The notes: generated by a model not told the origin, from the letters alone. A stretch of DNA of 64,000 nucleotides from Juglans regia (GCF_001411555.2 NC_049916.1:22289558-22353557); one strand, 5' to 3'. Shown: positions 46,570-62,490, counted from the stretch's first letter. Made by a program: numbers and translations.

Positions 46570-47781
46570 AAGAGTCGGTAGCCTTATAGTAGTGGCTCCG
46601 TCCCAAATTTATTTACAAGTCGGTAGCTCAATCTTCGAATATTTATAAGTTTTTTTACCACGAAGGAAGACCGTGGTAACATCAATACACTTGAGGATTT
46701 ACCAGATATAACATTATAAACTAACCCAAACCAAGTGTCTAAACAAGCCAAAAACCAAAATAAAACCAAACTTCTAGCAAGTCTAGAACAAATAACCATC
46801 AAAACTAGAAACACTACCAACAAATGACAAAGAGACCCACCCCTTTAATCAAATCTTATATATGGAAGGCCTAGTTTATCCATTCTAATCAAACCTCTTA
46901 GTAAAGAAGATACCATATTCAAAGACTCCCAAATAGCAGCACAATCCGTAGACGCCATATTTGCCAAGAAATTTGCAGGGCTATTTCCTTGCCTATAAAC
47001 ATGTCGACTGGTGAACTTTATGTTCCTAAGTAAGTCCATGAGCTCAATCCAATAGTCTTCAAGATACCAAATGGGACAATTGGCAGCTAAAATCTAGTTT
47101 ACAACAACCATAGAATCCATCTCTATTTCCACATTTCTGAAACCCAATCTACTCAGGTGTCTAACTCCATGCAGTAGGGACATGAATTCAGCATAGTTGT
47201 TAGTTCCAAAATCAAGAGGAATAGAGAAAGCCAGTTCTAGATTTCCTGATGAGTCACGTATAATACCACCAACACCAACTTTCCTCAAGATCTCTCGACT
47301 GCTCCCATCAATATTTAGCTTTACCCACCTTACCTTTGGGCAGTTCCAACACACGACTTGAAATGATCTGCTTCTCTTCCATCTGTAAGGAATATTTAAA
47401 TCTGCCAACAAAATTTCATCACATCGAGATAAAGGCTTTGATACCTTTAATTTTCCACTTAGTTTAGTTAGCCAAAATTTAATGCTCCTCCAAATATCCT
47501 CCACCGACTCCCACTTTCCTTCCATACGACAAGACACCTGCAGATCCAGAGCCTCCAAGTTACAATAGAGGAAATAAGACCCCTAAGTTGACCACTGAAA
47601 GATGACATGGAGGCTTTGGTAAACAAAGTAGAGACAGTTTCCATCCATGTGCTATGTTGATGTTAAAGTAACCCCACTTGCATGGCACATCTCTTCCAAA
47701 TAGCCCTCGCCACATCACCCCTTACCAAAACACGGTTCATATCCTCATATTTCCCTTGTGAACAGTAGTTACATCTTCTAA
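46570..47781 (-). mobile_element. LINE 3' remnant: zinc-binding, RNase H-like domain and 3' UTR
   Basis: On the minus strand, RRCNYCSQGKYEDMNRVL followed by VARAIWKRC (47781-47650) is the zinc-binding motif found after plant LINE reverse transcriptases. Then 47558-46848 encodes an RNase H-like domain: VKLNIDGSS (first catalytic Asp), FGTNNYAEFMSLLHG (Glu) and IEMDSMVVV (Asp). An in-frame TAG follows VVVN. Reading continues through WIELMDLLRNIKF and RQGNSPANFLANMAS. A frame break also lies between the zinc and RNase H parts, so the copy is dead. 46845-46570 is 3' UTR-like. Confidence 0.85.
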
Positions 47782-48897
47782 TGTTACTTATCATCATAAT
47801 TCTCATCATCCTTTCATCATTTTATAACATGATATTAGATAATTAAAGATTATTTATTATATTTTACTTGTGAACCTATCATCTAATGCAACATCATGAG
47901 ATGATAAGAAAATAAATTAATAGATTTTTTCATCTTCTAATAATGGTTACAATTTTTTCAAAGTTAGTAAATAATCATATGAATAAAATGAGTGGAAGTA
48001 CAATCTTAATTTTATGCAAAATTTTATTCATCATCCTTACACCATATAATTCTATACCCAAACCGAGTTATGATATATGAAAAACACTACTTCCACCGAA
48101 AATTTGTTCTGAATGTGTCTCGAAAAGCATATTTTATTTTTATTTTTTTATTTTTTATTTTTCATGTATTTTTTTAATCATCATAAATATTTAAAAAAAA
48201 TAAAAAATTTATAACATCTTTAAAAAATACTTTCTTAATCATTAAATAAAAAAAGAAATTCCATACACACTTTCAAAATACATTTTCGGTGAATTTAGCA
48301 TTTCTGTATGATATGTATTACATTCACATTTAACTATGTGGATGCGATATTATTCGTTTAACCAATAGATCAGCTTTTACTTTTCAAAATAAAGACTTCA
48401 AAGATTGCGAGTAATCACATCAACACGGTAAGATATAAAATAAAATAAAAAAAAAATGCAATATGATGTATATGATTTGACAAACTTTAGTTAACAGGTG
48501 GGTAGTGTCAGATAAAAGAAGCACAAGTCTTAATGGAGTTCACTACCCAAGCCCGACAAAAGCTGTGGTTATGAGATGGCTAGAGTAGGCCGACTGGTGG
48601 GTTCACGGGCCCATTTACAATTTTTGCAATATCAGTTAGGAATAATAATAATAATAATAATACATCCAGCATAAGCATAATGGATGATGATTCATCCATT
48701 TACAAATCTCATCGAGCTTCTTATTTAGATGATTCAAGTGCACGTATTCAATAACCCTAAACCTTCAGTAAAGGATTCCCTAATCTCTTTAATAAAACTC
48801 CCAGTGTTATAAATCTCTTTCTTCAGGAATAAAAATAAACAAAATCCTTTGGTGCATAACTCATCCAAAAAAAAAGAAAAATCTAGGAACATCCACG
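47782..48897. other. AT-rich spacer downstream of the cyclophilin gene
   Basis: No gene. Holds a MITE (48091-48294), an ATA microsatellite (48641-48662) and, near 48780-48897, the probable 3' UTR of the minus-strand cyclophilin. Confidence 0.5.
48091..48294. mobile_element. MITE with TTCACCGAAAAT-type ends
   Basis: The left end TTCCACCGAAAATTTGTTCT and the reverse complement of the right end TTCACCGAAAATGTATTTTG match. The interior TTTTTTTAATCATCATAAAT and TACTTTCTTAATCATTAAAT are shared with the palindromic element at 45463. Confidence 0.7.
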
Positions 48898-52425
<3,528 letters not shown>

Positions 52426-52639
52426 TGATGGATAACAGAGATATTTGGGTGCGTTTGGGACTTGGGAGAGTGGAGTTAGTGAGCAATCGAGTGATAAGGC
52501 CAGTGAGTCTTCGTTGTGGCCAGTGGGTCTTCTGTCGACGACGATTTCAAGGCTACGAATGGAACATTGAAATGACCGCCAACTTCGCCTGGTTCTCCAA
52601 AAATGACGATTGCATCCTCTGTCCTCCAGGATGATTGGG

Positions 52640-53030
52640 TAGCCCACATTATTTTAAGTATTATCGTATTATTAAAAATATTTCGCATATCAAATGCAAT
52701 AAATTATCTTTATATCAAAATCTTTTTAAAAATTATTATAATATTTATTACTATTATATATAAATTAAAATTAAAATCAATAATATTTATTATTAATAAA
52801 TATAAATAAAAAATAAAATTATTATAATATTTATTATTAATAAATATAAATAAAAACTAAAATCACTATAATATATAAATAAAAAATAAAATAATTATAA
52901 TATTTATCACTATTATACATAAATAAAAAATAAAATCACTATAATATTTATGAGACTCACACATTTTTCAACTATCTATCTAAAAGTCAACAACTCAACA
53001 TACTTCACACATCTAAACAACTCAAAATAC
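52640..53030 (-). repeat. Older AT-rich repeat, target of the LINE insertion (left part)
   Basis: 52680-52950 contains several imperfect units of about 55 bp with ATAATATTTATTA and TAAATAAAAAATAAAAT. 52960-53030 (CAACTCAACATACTTCACAC) resembles the end of an interspersed plant repeat. Its likely continuation lies on the other side of the LINE at 58426-58490 (TATTCACAAACATTCTCAAT). No gene. Confidence 0.55.
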
Positions 53031-56000
53031 TTTTTTTTTATCGGTAAACAAAATTTTATTGATCAAAAGTGATACAAAGGATGCCCAAGTATACAGGACA
53101 TATACATGGGCAAATTTAAGTCTAGCTTAGATATACAAGGAAATCGTGAAAAGACCTGCCCTGAAAATCAATTACAATTGATCAATTGAGTAAAGTATTG
53201 AAAAATAAAGTTCTAAGCTCTTCCATTGATCTCTCTTGATCTTCAAAGTATCTTGCGTTCCGCTCCCTCCAAATGGACCACCATAGACAAATTGGTAGCA
53301 TCTTCCATATGCATGCAATTTGAGAGTTGCCCCTAATACCTCTCCAAGAGGCTAAAAACTCACGTACCTTTTCTGGTATCACCCATGCTAACCCCACCCG
53401 TGCTAGGACTTCGGACCATAAGGAACTGACAATCTCACAATGTAGTAAGAGATGGTCTACGGACTCACCACTCTTCTTACACATATAGCACCAATTCATA
53501 ACTATGATGCTAACTATGATGCCGCGTTTTCTCAGGTTATCTATGGTAAGAATCTTTCCCCAAGTGGCAGTCCAAACAAAAAAAGCTGTCTTTAGAGGTG
53601 CCTTTGTCTTCCAGATGCTCTTCTATGGGAACGGACTGAGTTGTGCACATATAAGGAATGATAAAACGAGCGGCCGTGAAAACTCCTTTCTTAGAGGGAC
53701 GCCAATATAACTTGTCTTCTCCTTCCCCCGACATCCGAGTGGAGTACACAAGGTCAAAAAAGGCCGAAATGTCATCCATCTCCCAGTCTTGTGCATTTCT
53801 ATTGAAAGTAAGGTTTCATTGGAAGGAGCCATTTGAAAAGCTAAGTAGATCGGCAATGGATGCTTCTTTCCGTCTTGCTAAACTGTAAACTCCTGGATAA
53901 ACATCCTTGAGTGCCCGATCACCACACCATAAGTCATGCCAAAATTTTACCTTAACACCATTGCCGACTTTGAAGCAAGTGTGTGCTGCATAGATGTCCC
54001 ATCATCTTCTGATATGTTTCCAAAACCCTACTCCGTGGGGTCCACTCACCTCATTGGAACACCACCCACCCTATGATTCCCCGTGCTTCAAGGCAATGAC
54101 GGTTCGCCACAAGGCCTTCCGTTCATGACGATATCTCCATAACCATTTGCCAAGCAAGGCTTGGTTAAATGCTCTCAAATTCCGTATACCTAATCCTCAT
54201 TCCTTAATGGGGGAGCAAATTGTGGCCCATTTCACCAAGTGAAATTTAAACTCTTCTTTGATCCCTCCCCACAAGAAATCAAGTTGAATTTTCTCCATGC
54301 GATGAGCCACCTTGGCGGGAAGTGGAAATAGTGAAAGGAAGTATGTTGGTAAGTTAGAAAGAGTACTTTTTATGAGAGTTAACCGGCCCCCTTTAGATAA
54401 GTACATCATCTTCCAACCAGCTAGTTTCCTTTCCATTTTTTCTATTATTTCATCCCAAATAGCTTTCGATTTGAATGCTGCCCCCAACGGAAGACCGAGA
54501 TATTTCATGGGCAACTGAGATATCTTGCACTCCAGGATGGACGCCAGACTCTGCACATTGGGTACATGTCCCACTGGCACTATCTCTGATTTAGCCAAAT
54601 TCACCTTCAAACCTGACACAGCTTCAAAGCATAATAGAAGAGCTCTTACAGCTCGAATTTGCTCATGTCTGGCTTCACAAAAGATTAGAGTATCGTCAGC
54701 AAACAATAAGTGGGAAATGTTAAGCGAACTTGAACTTGTCTCTCCTACTGCGAATCCTGATATGAACCCTCACTCTACCGCCCCTGAAATCATCTTGCTG
54801 AACGCTTCCATCACAAAAACAAATAGAAGAGGAGAAATGGGGTCTCCTTGTCGCAAATCTCGGGAGCTTTTAAAAAAACCTTTGGACATCCCATTCACCA
54901 ATACAGAAAACATGCTATGGAAATACAATGAAGGATCCAAGAACACCATTTAGAACCAAAGCCACATCTCTCCAACATATAAATTAAGAAACTCCAATTG
55001 ACGTGATCATAAGCTTTCTCCATGTCTAACTTACAAAGGAGTCCAGGCTCTCCCGATTTAACTCGACTCTCCAAACATTCATTGGCTATCAGTACCGAAT
55101 CAAGGATTTTCCTACCTTGAACAAATGCATTTTGAGGCTTCGAAATCAATCTTTCCATCACCTTACTCAATCTGTTTGCCAATACTTTAGATAGAATTTT
55201 GTACAGATCACTCACCAAACTAATAGGGCGGAAATCTTTCACTTCTTCCACGCCTGGCTTTTTGGGAATGAGAACTAAGATTATAGCATTAAGACTTTTC
55301 TCAAACCGCCCGCTTCCATGAAATTCCTGAAAAACCCCCATGATATCATCTTTAAGCATATCCCAACATGTCTGAAAAAAAGCCATGGAGAAACCATCCG
55401 GTCTTGGAGCTTTATCACCCACCATACCCTTGATCACCGACCGGACCTCTACCTCTTCAAAAAGCCTTTCGAGTCGTTCCGCAACTTGTTGGTCAAGAAC
55501 ATCAAAGGCCATCCCGTCAAGTCTCGGCCTCCACTCAAATTGTTCCGAAAGAAATGTATCATAAAAATGAACAATGTGGTTTGAGATCTCAGTATGGTTG
55601 GATGAGACCACCCCGTCTATCAATAAGGTATCTATCGCATTGTTCCGCCTATGTGAATTGGCCACTTGGTGAAAGAACTTGGCCCACTCGATTTCAGAAA
55701 AAATCCTCACCTCTTCCACACCTTCCAAAGCCTTAAGCTCCTCCATTAGAATAGATTTCTTGCTTTCCACATTACCGAACTCTTGTGTATTCCACTCCTT
55801 TAAGTCCTTTTTCAACGACTTTAATTTGCAAGCCATCTTGTAACTAGCAGTTCCATGGAAGTGGTAGGAAGACCACCATTGTCTTATTCTGTCCAGAAAC
55901 CCCTCTAACTTCAACCACATGTTTTCAAATTTGAAGTGCCTTGGGCCACTTCTAATGCCCCCACAATTCAATAGAATAGGGAAATGATCTGAACACAACC

Positions 56001-58425
56001 TGGGTAGTCTCTTCTGAATAAGCTTCGGATAGTGTGCCTCCCAATCCGTTGAAATTAAAAATCTGTCTATCCTTGACCAAGATGGAAGATCACGGTTGTT
56101 AGACCAAGTAAATGAACCACCTGCAAGAGGTATATCCTGTAAATTCTGCTCAGAAATGAAGTTAGAAAATTCTACCATGGGTTGGTTGTAGCCCACTCCA
56201 CCCGATCTCTCACTCGGAAAATGGGTGACATTAAAATCACCTCCAATACACCAAGGTAAGTCCCAAAAACTGCTAATACCGGCCAACTCATCCCAAAGTA
56301 AGCTTCGAGACCGATCAAGATTAGGCCCATAAACGCCTGGAAAAGCCCACTGATAGCCATCCATGACATTGTTAAACGAACATGCCACCATATAATCTCC
56401 CATGAAATTTTCCTTATTTTCCACTACTCTTTTATCCCACATAACTAATATACCCCCGGATGCTCCATTGGACGTTAAGTAATGCCATCCCACTTGCAAA
56501 CAGCTCCACAAGCTCCTAATGATGCGAAGAGAAATAACTGCCAATTTAGTTTCTTGTAGGCAAACAATGTCAACTTTCCAACTTCGGAGGAGGGATCTAA
56601 TATATAGCCTTTTATTCACTTCATTGATCCCTCTCACATTCCAAGACATTATTTTTGGCTTCATTAACAGAAGAAACATCCCTCCCTTTTGTTCTATCTC
56701 TGCCCGAAGCGCCCTCCTTATTATCATAGTTAATGAAGCATTGCAACCGTTTCAGCTCTCTCTCTTTTTTAACAGCTGACTTCGTTACTGTGGATCTACC
56801 AGCTTCCATGGCTATTAGAAGGGCCATGAATTGGTCTTCATACCCATCACAGGAAATTCCCACCCAACCATGAAGCTCCTTTACTTTTTTTAGTACCCAA
56901 TCTGATGCCTGAGGAGCTATTAGCGGTGGGAGCATCTGTAAAGGTGACGGGCTCCCCATATTCTCTTCCTCACTACCCACGGAATCCATAACCAGAGCCA
57001 AACAATTAGTACCCATCTCTTGTCCATCGACAGAGTCCCCTCCCGCCAAAAATGTGACCATTTTTTCCACTTTTGGCCCCAAAAACCTCTCGTTTGACCC
57101 ACCCGTAACATCCTCCTCTTCAGTCGACACTATCTGTGTCTGTTTAGAAGGCAAAGGCTCGCCACAATCGACCCTTTTTGTCCCGAAATTTCTCCTTCCT
57201 CTAAGGTGAAACTCCCCACCTTTCCACTACTCGCAGACGTCGCCATTGGCTTCGGCGAAGTTGTCTGTGCGTCAATAGCTTCCATCGTTATGATCTGTGT
57301 AATTTTTGGGTCTTCATGGACATTCGAGGCAGCAGAAAATCCTCCTCCATGCTCCGAGATTGCATCTTCTGACGACGAGTCATCCATCGGCGTCACGGCA
57401 ACTTCCCGCGAGGTCGTCCGATCCTTCACTGCCGGCGGTGGCTCGGCCCCATCCCCTGATGGGCTATCATCCTCCATCTGGGAACGAGGACTTTTCTTCC
57501 TCCAGAAAGCTCCAACGTTCTGTTGGGCCTTAGTGGGCTGAGGCCCATCGCAGCCCGTGATCTTTGTTTTCCCTTTGGGCTCACTCGGCTGGGTTGTAAC
57601 TTTCCTCCCCTGGCCCAGACTCAATCCCTCCCTCTCTTTAAATTCAACACAGCGTTTTAGGCATCCCACCCTATAAGTTAGCTCTCCCAGCTGCGTCTCC
57701 ATTTTGCTCTTTCATCCCAGCAACAACTATGCCACCTCCATCCCGTAACTGAGCATTCCTCAAAGAAGTGACGGGTCCTGACTTCAACAGGTCTACTTTC
57801 TCTGCACTGTTCCGGTCTCGAGGCCTCACCAACTCTCTGCCCCCCTGAAGAATGTCTCTGTACGAAGGAAAGTTTGAATTTTGCGTCGTCGTTAATGGTA
57901 ACGACCGCCTTCAAACACCACCACTGCTGCCCTCCTTCAGCACCTCCACTAGTTTTCTCCAGCCCATTCTGTCCTTGTCACCTGGGATGAAGATGAAATT
58001 TCGACGTCCCCCCCACCATACTCCACCAATGCCATATATTCTCCCCTGGAGTTAATACACCGTTGAGCAATGTACCCCCTGTCCCCATCCCGATATGCAG
58101 TATAGAATCCCTTTCCTTCTACCAATAAGCACCTCTCCAACGCATTAGAGAACCAACATACTGTCCCCAATCCCAAACTCAAATTTTTTACAACTTTCCA
58201 TCCCCTCTCTGTAATGTTTACGTACCTCCCATCCCCAGCCACCTCAAACAATTTAGATTCAATACTGATGCGCTTCATGGGTAACATACCTATCAAATGA
58301 AAACTAACTAGTGCACCATGATACGTTAATCTTCGGAAAGAGCTAAAGCCATTCTCTCCGTACAAGCTCCACTTTTTTTCTGTCTTCCGTTTTCTTTTGG
58401 TTTTTCTTGAAGTTGGGGGTTCTCT
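53031..58425 (-). mobile_element. Near-complete but decayed LINE (non-LTR retrotransposon)
   Basis: Minus-strand element of 5.4 kb. The A tail (53039-53031) follows TTTTGTTTACCGATAAA, then upstream come the zinc-binding, reverse transcriptase and endonuclease regions (ORF2) and ORF1. Flanks ACTCAAAATA (from 53020) and ACTCATAAATA (from 58426) look like an imperfect target-site duplication. Several frameshifts and stops show it cannot encode full proteins now. It sits head-on to the copia element and splits an older repeat. Confidence 0.88.
53182..56664 (-). pseudogene. LINE ORF2: endonuclease and reverse transcriptase, broken
   Basis: Starts at Met 56664 ([19 protein letters not shown]). An AP-endonuclease domain follows: [25 protein letters not shown] and SDHFPILL carry the metal and catalytic positions. 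The reverse transcriptase domain has [43 protein letters not shown] and the active-site FADD at about 54700. A frameshift near 54910 ends the first 590 codons. A TGA precedes FADD, and further stops follow SPIKE (54197) and lie between 53780 and 53540. The 3' part has a zinc motif (WCYMCKKSGESVDHLLLHC) at about 53499-53440. Typical plant L1-clade order. Confidence 0.9.
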
Positions 58426-58428
58426 ACT
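56628..58428 (-). pseudogene. LINE ORF1 (gag-like), broken
   Basis: Three consecutive minus-strand frames cover it: about 58431-57949, 57702-57130 and 57154-56621, with frame breaks between. The first has a basic start (RKTKRKRKTEKKW) and a fold with YVNITERGWKVVKNLSLGLG. The central part is Pro/Ser-rich, and the end has SDWVLKKVKELHGWVGISC. The apparent Met at 58431 lies inside the flanking duplication, so the true N-terminus is probably lost. Same family as the remnant in G6PDH intron 1. Confidence 0.78.
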
Positions 58429-59206
58429 CATAAATATTCACAAACATTCTCAATACTTCTCAGATATTTTCACTACCCAAACATAAATATCCTCAAGACT
58501 CAAGAGGATAAGATTTTTATTGTGTTTTTCAAATTCCACTTTTGTGCTTTTACAATTGGACGAAAAGTAAATACAAACACTTTTAAGTTTTAACACCCGA
58601 TAATTTAAAAAGAAATGAAAATTAAAACATCCCTTTGCAAAATTCTCGTTTATTTTTATCCATGAAATGAGATAAAAATTAAAAATTAAATAAAATATTA
58701 TTAAAATATATATTTTTAATATTATTTTTTATTTTAAGATTTAAAAATTTGAATTGTGTATTTTATTTTATACGAGAATTTAAGAAAATTATAATAATTA
58801 GATAAAATTAGATGAGATGAAATGAGAATAATTGTGAAAACAATAAGAATATTAAAAGCAAAAAATCAAAACTAACCTTAAAATATTTTTTACACAAGAT
58901 GAAAAGTAAAACTGAAAAATAAAAAGTAGAATATGGGCATTCCACAACTAAAACAAGACACAGTATGCTAATCTTATTACAAAATATCATAACAAAAATT
59001 ACTTGTGGAGCAGGCTAATAGTTTCGCTAGTTAGAACTTAGAAGTGTTCATTGAACCTATTTAATTCTGCTATAAACCATTCATATAAGTTGAGGCCAGG
59101 GGTGCTCCTGCCCTAGCAGGTGGGCTGTCAGGGCCCCAGGCCCAGGTCTCATCCCGCCTGGTCAAGTGCCCTCACCTAGATGACGGGCTAGCAAATTGGG
59201 GCCTAG
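58426..59206. other. Spacer between LINE and copia element
   Basis: Starts with the continuation of the older repeat (58426-58490). It includes a GATGAG-family MITE core at 58655-58835 and then unassigned DNA, G+C-richer at 59090-59206. No gene. Confidence 0.5.
58655..58835. mobile_element. Tourist-like MITE core (GATGAG family)
   Basis: Shares AAATAAAATATTATTA, GATTTAAAAATTTGAATTGT and TTAGATGAGATGAAATGAG with the copies at 9224 and 16382. Termini not resolved. Confidence 0.6.
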
Positions 59207-59415
59207 TGTTGAAATTACCAGGGGAAAGTCCTACGGTTCCTCTAGATTAGGGCATTGCATAATATACTAGAATAATAGAAGAATGATTCTTTCAATTTTA
59301 TACTTATTAGAATGAGTTGTAAATACATTCTTTTTATTCTTCAATGTTTTGCCTCTGTCTATAAATAGAAGAGTACGTTGTAGGTATACGATATGGAATA
59401 GAATCATGTTTTTAA
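59207..59415 (+). repeat. 5' LTR of the copia element
   Basis: Begins TGTTGAAATTACCAG. TATAAATAG at 59360-59368 is a likely core promoter, and GATATGGAATAGAATCAT lies near the end. About 209 bp. Confidence 0.85.
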
Positions 59416-59419
59416 CCGT

Positions 59420-61230
59420 CTGTCCAAGATGTCTCAGGACATCGAAGAAACGAACCCAACCTTTACTAAGACGGCCTCCAACGTACCTTCTATTTCCTCT
59501 GATGTTATTTCTCCTCAAGTGATTCCATGCAGGTCGAATAAAATCAGAAAGGCACCTGCATACTTGCAGGAGTTTCACTGTCAACAAGTTGTTGCACTCA
59601 AGTCCTCACAGTCGCCATCCAAGCAACAAGGTTTAGCTCCTTCCAAATCAGAAAAATCAAAGGTTCTCTTTCCTTTATTTGCATCTCTCTCTTATAATTA
59701 TCTTTCAAAAAATTTCAAAGTTTTCACTACTTCAATATTTCTACACACTGAACCCACATATTACACTCAAGCCATTCAAGATCTCACCTAGTGTGAAGTA
59801 ATGAAGCAGGAGCTAGATGCACTTGAAAGTAATGAAACTTGGATCATTGTCGACTTACCTCCTAAAAAGAAACCAATTGATTGCAAATGGGTTTACAAAT
59901 ATAAATTCAAGGCGGATGGGGCGATAGAGCAAGCTAAAGCTCGCTTGGTTGCAAAAGGATTTACTCAACGCATAGGGATAGATTTTAATGACACATTTTC
60001 TCCCGTTTCTAAATTAGTTTCCATTTGGTGTCTCCTTGCAATAGCAGTAATTAAAAGATCGGATCTTCAACAACTAGATGTGAAAAAAGTATTTCTCTAT
60101 AGCGAGCTTGAAGAAGAAATGTACATGCGTCCACCACTAGGTCATCCATACGCAACCTCAAACAAAGTATGTAAGCTGCAGAAAAGCCTTTACGACTTGA
60201 AGCAAGCCTCGAGGCAGTGGAACGCAACCCTCACATCTTCTTTGATTGAGTTCCGATTCATACAATCCAAAGCTGAATATAGATTGTTTATTAAGTCTAC
60301 AAAAACGTCATTTACAGCCCTTCTTATTTATGTTGACGTTCAGATATTCAAGCCACTGTTGCTCTAAAAAGTTTTTTGGAGACAAAGTTCAGGATAAAAA
60401 ATCTCGGAAGCTTCAAGTATTTTCTTGGCATGAAGGTGGGGTGCACAAAGGCTGGCATCCAACTCTGCCAGCAAAAGTATGCATTGGATATACTTCCAGA
60501 GACAGGTTTGCTGGCATCAAAACCATCCAATTTGCCTATGGAACCTAATGCCAAGCTTCGAAAGGATGAAGGAGACATATTCAGTGATCCTGCTCTATAC
60601 CAAAAATTAGTTGGGAAGCTACTCTATCTCACAAACACTCGACCAGACTTGAGTCACAGTGTACATATTTTAAGCCAGTTTATGGAAACACCTCATGTCC
60701 CTAACTACAATGCAATTCTCAAAGTCATCGAATATGTGAAAGGGACGCCGGGACAAGGCATATTTTTCTCTGCCAACTCCAAGATAAAACTCCTCGCATA
60801 CTCAAATGCAAGTTAGGCAAGCTGCTTAGACACAATATGGTCAACTACTGGATTTTGCATTTTCCTAGGGAATTCTCTTGTTTCTTGGAAATAAAAACAA
60901 AATCCTTGTGTCCAGATCATCTGCGGAGTCTGAGTATAAAGCAATGACGACTGTGGTTTGTGAACTTACATGGATTCGATATTTCCTTAATGATTTACGC
61001 ATCACCATTTCAAAGCCTGCAACTCTGTATTGTGACAATTTAGCAGCCATTCACATGCTGCGAATCCCATTTTTCACAAACGAACAAAACATATCGAATT
61101 AGATTGTCATCTAGTTCATGATAAAATTACGGAAGGACAAGTTGCCACAGCTCATGTCTTCTTTCATCTTCAATTAGCAAACTTACTCACCAATCCGTTA
61201 CATCTACCTGATTTCACCAGACTTTTGTCC
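59420..61230 (+). pseudogene. Copia pol remnant: reverse transcriptase and RNase H
   Basis: Reading frames 59429-59791, 59801-60367, 60376-60816 and 60878-61102 are successive parts of one polyprotein broken by stops and frame changes. Conserved copia blocks: NETWIIVDLPPKKKPIDCKW, KARLVAKGFTQRIGIDFNDT, QLDVKKVFLYSELEEEMYM, LQKSLYDLKQASRQW, FKYFLGMKV, YQKLVGKLLYLTNTRPDLSH and RNase H SRSSAESEYKAM. The YVDD box is changed to YVDV at the break near 60345, so activity is lost. Confidence 0.9.
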
Positions 61231-61273
61231 AAGATGGGAGTAATCAACATATATTCTCCATTTTGTGGGGGTA

Positions 61274-61491
61274 TATTGAAATTACCAGAGGAAGGTCCTC
61301 CAATTCTTAAGGTTCCTCCAGACAAGAGCATTACAAAACATTCTGGAATAATAGAAGAATGATTCTTTCTGTTTTATAGTTGTTAGAATGAAATGTAAAT
61401 ACATTCTTTTTATTCTTCATTGTTTTGCATTTGTCTATAAATAGCAGAGCACATTGTATGTATGCGATATGGAATAGAATCATATTTTTCA
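61274..61491 (+). repeat. 3' LTR of the copia element
   Basis: About 218 bp. Begins TATTGAAATTACCAG (TG changed to TA), has TATAAATAG at 61436-61444 and ends TTTTTCA. Clear divergence and a short insertion relative to the 5' LTR show an old insertion. Confidence 0.85.
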
Positions 61492-61536
61492 CCTACTGTC
61501 ATTTTTCCGTTATTCATCCTTTCCCTACATCACTTG

Positions 61537-62268
61537 TGTTAGGGGGTTTTTCTCCAGCCCATAGAATGTCCTAGGCCCAGCCATTGGGGGAAACTCACTA
61601 GAAGATCAAACGATAAAGAAAAGTGAGGGACAAGAAAGGAGAGGTATAGAGGTGTAAGAGGAGAATGAGGGGAAAACAATGTCAGGAGTGAAAAATGAGT
61701 GATTTGACATAAAGTAAGAAAAAATAAAGTATAAAGTGTCAGGAGATAAAAAGTATGGAAGTAACTTAAAGCAAGTGGGGGGCAGGTAATAAAAGGCAAG
61801 GGAAACCTATGGATTCGAAATGGACTTTTGATCTGATCTCTTGGACTTTTGGATTTTGACACACTCTCTTTGAGGACAACTTCGACTTCTTTGGATGGGG
61901 GGAACTTCTTCTTCAGTCTGAGGCTCCAGAGAACTCTAGAAAGGACTTGTTCTCCATAAAATAGCTACACAGCTTTCATTGTACAGTGAAAAATGAGAGG
62001 CCACGAGAGAGTGTAAACAAGCTTATTATAGTGGAATCCCCCTCCCCAAACCCCCTATGGACGTAGGCCTATACCGAACCACGTAACATCTGTGTTCATC
62101 TTTTTATTTTCTGCATTTAAATACCATTCATTGCCAAAGATGTACAAACTAACACCGAACAACCGCACCGAACTACTGTCGAGGGCTCCATATAACACCA
62201 ATCGTGGCCCAGCTCTAAAGACCCGAGTTGTTGGGGTCTGGCCCAAGGGTGTGCGAAATATGACATCA
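61537..62268 (+). mobile_element. Ty3-gypsy-type LTR
   Basis: About 732 bp running from TGTTAGGGGG to GACATCA (TG...CA). The distal part (GGACGTAGGCCTATACCGAA, CCACGTAACATCTGTG, TTATTTTCTGCATTTAAATA) resembles the R-U5 region I associate with plant gypsy elements. The primer-binding site follows at 62273. The left boundary is a best guess because the partner LTR is outside the window. Confidence 0.6.
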
Positions 62269-62272
62269 ATAG

Positions 62273-62283
62273 TGGCGCCGTCT
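62273..62283 (+). other. Primer-binding site of the gypsy-type element
   Basis: TGGCGCCGTCT, five bases past the LTR end, matches the tRNA-Asp-type binding site typical of Athila/Tat-like Ty3-gypsy elements (complement of a tRNA 3' end GGCGCCA). Confidence 0.6.
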
Positions 62284-62369
62284 ATAAAATCGTAATAGAT
62301 CTTTTTGCTATCTTTTGTATACCTGCGGCAACCCGTTCCAAGCAACTCGGAAGAGACACAGAGGAAGCC

Positions 62370-62490
62370 ATGGAGGCAAGGCTGAAAATTATGGAGGGAT
62401 GGGTGACAAAGTTGACCGACGAAGTGCAAACGCTTCGTAAAGAATACTAGGAGCTCATATCGAAGGAGCAGATGAAACTCTTCCAGATAA
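62370..62490 (+). pseudogene. Start of a gypsy gag-like frame, broken
   Basis: From ATG 62370, MEARLKIMEGWVTKLTDEVQ then TLRKEY and a stop, continuing ELISKEQMKLFQ in the same frame. This coiled-coil-like start of gag is usual for such elements. No further gag is visible downstream. Confidence 0.5.

Larger units (their letters stand above)
59207..61491 (+). mobile_element. Internally deleted Ty1-copia retrotransposon with both LTRs
   Basis: Two LTRs of about 210 bp flank 1.86 kb. Target duplication is CCTAG (59202-59206) versus CCTAC (61492-61496). The internal part encodes only the end of pol (reverse transcriptase and RNase H). Gag, protease, integrase and a recognisable primer-binding site are missing, so it is a deletion derivative. 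A purine run TGTGGGGG precedes the 3' LTR as the polypurine tract. Confidence 0.9.

Noticed and set aside
46845..47558. RNase H-like reading frames as a host gene
   Set aside because: They lie between LINE zinc-binding and 3' UTR sequence and carry an in-frame stop; best explained as LINE debris.
54895..56727. 610-codon minus-strand ORF as a host gene
   Set aside because: Encodes endonuclease and reverse transcriptase of a LINE; the first 21 codons belong to the ORF1/ORF2 junction and the 3' end is frameshifted.
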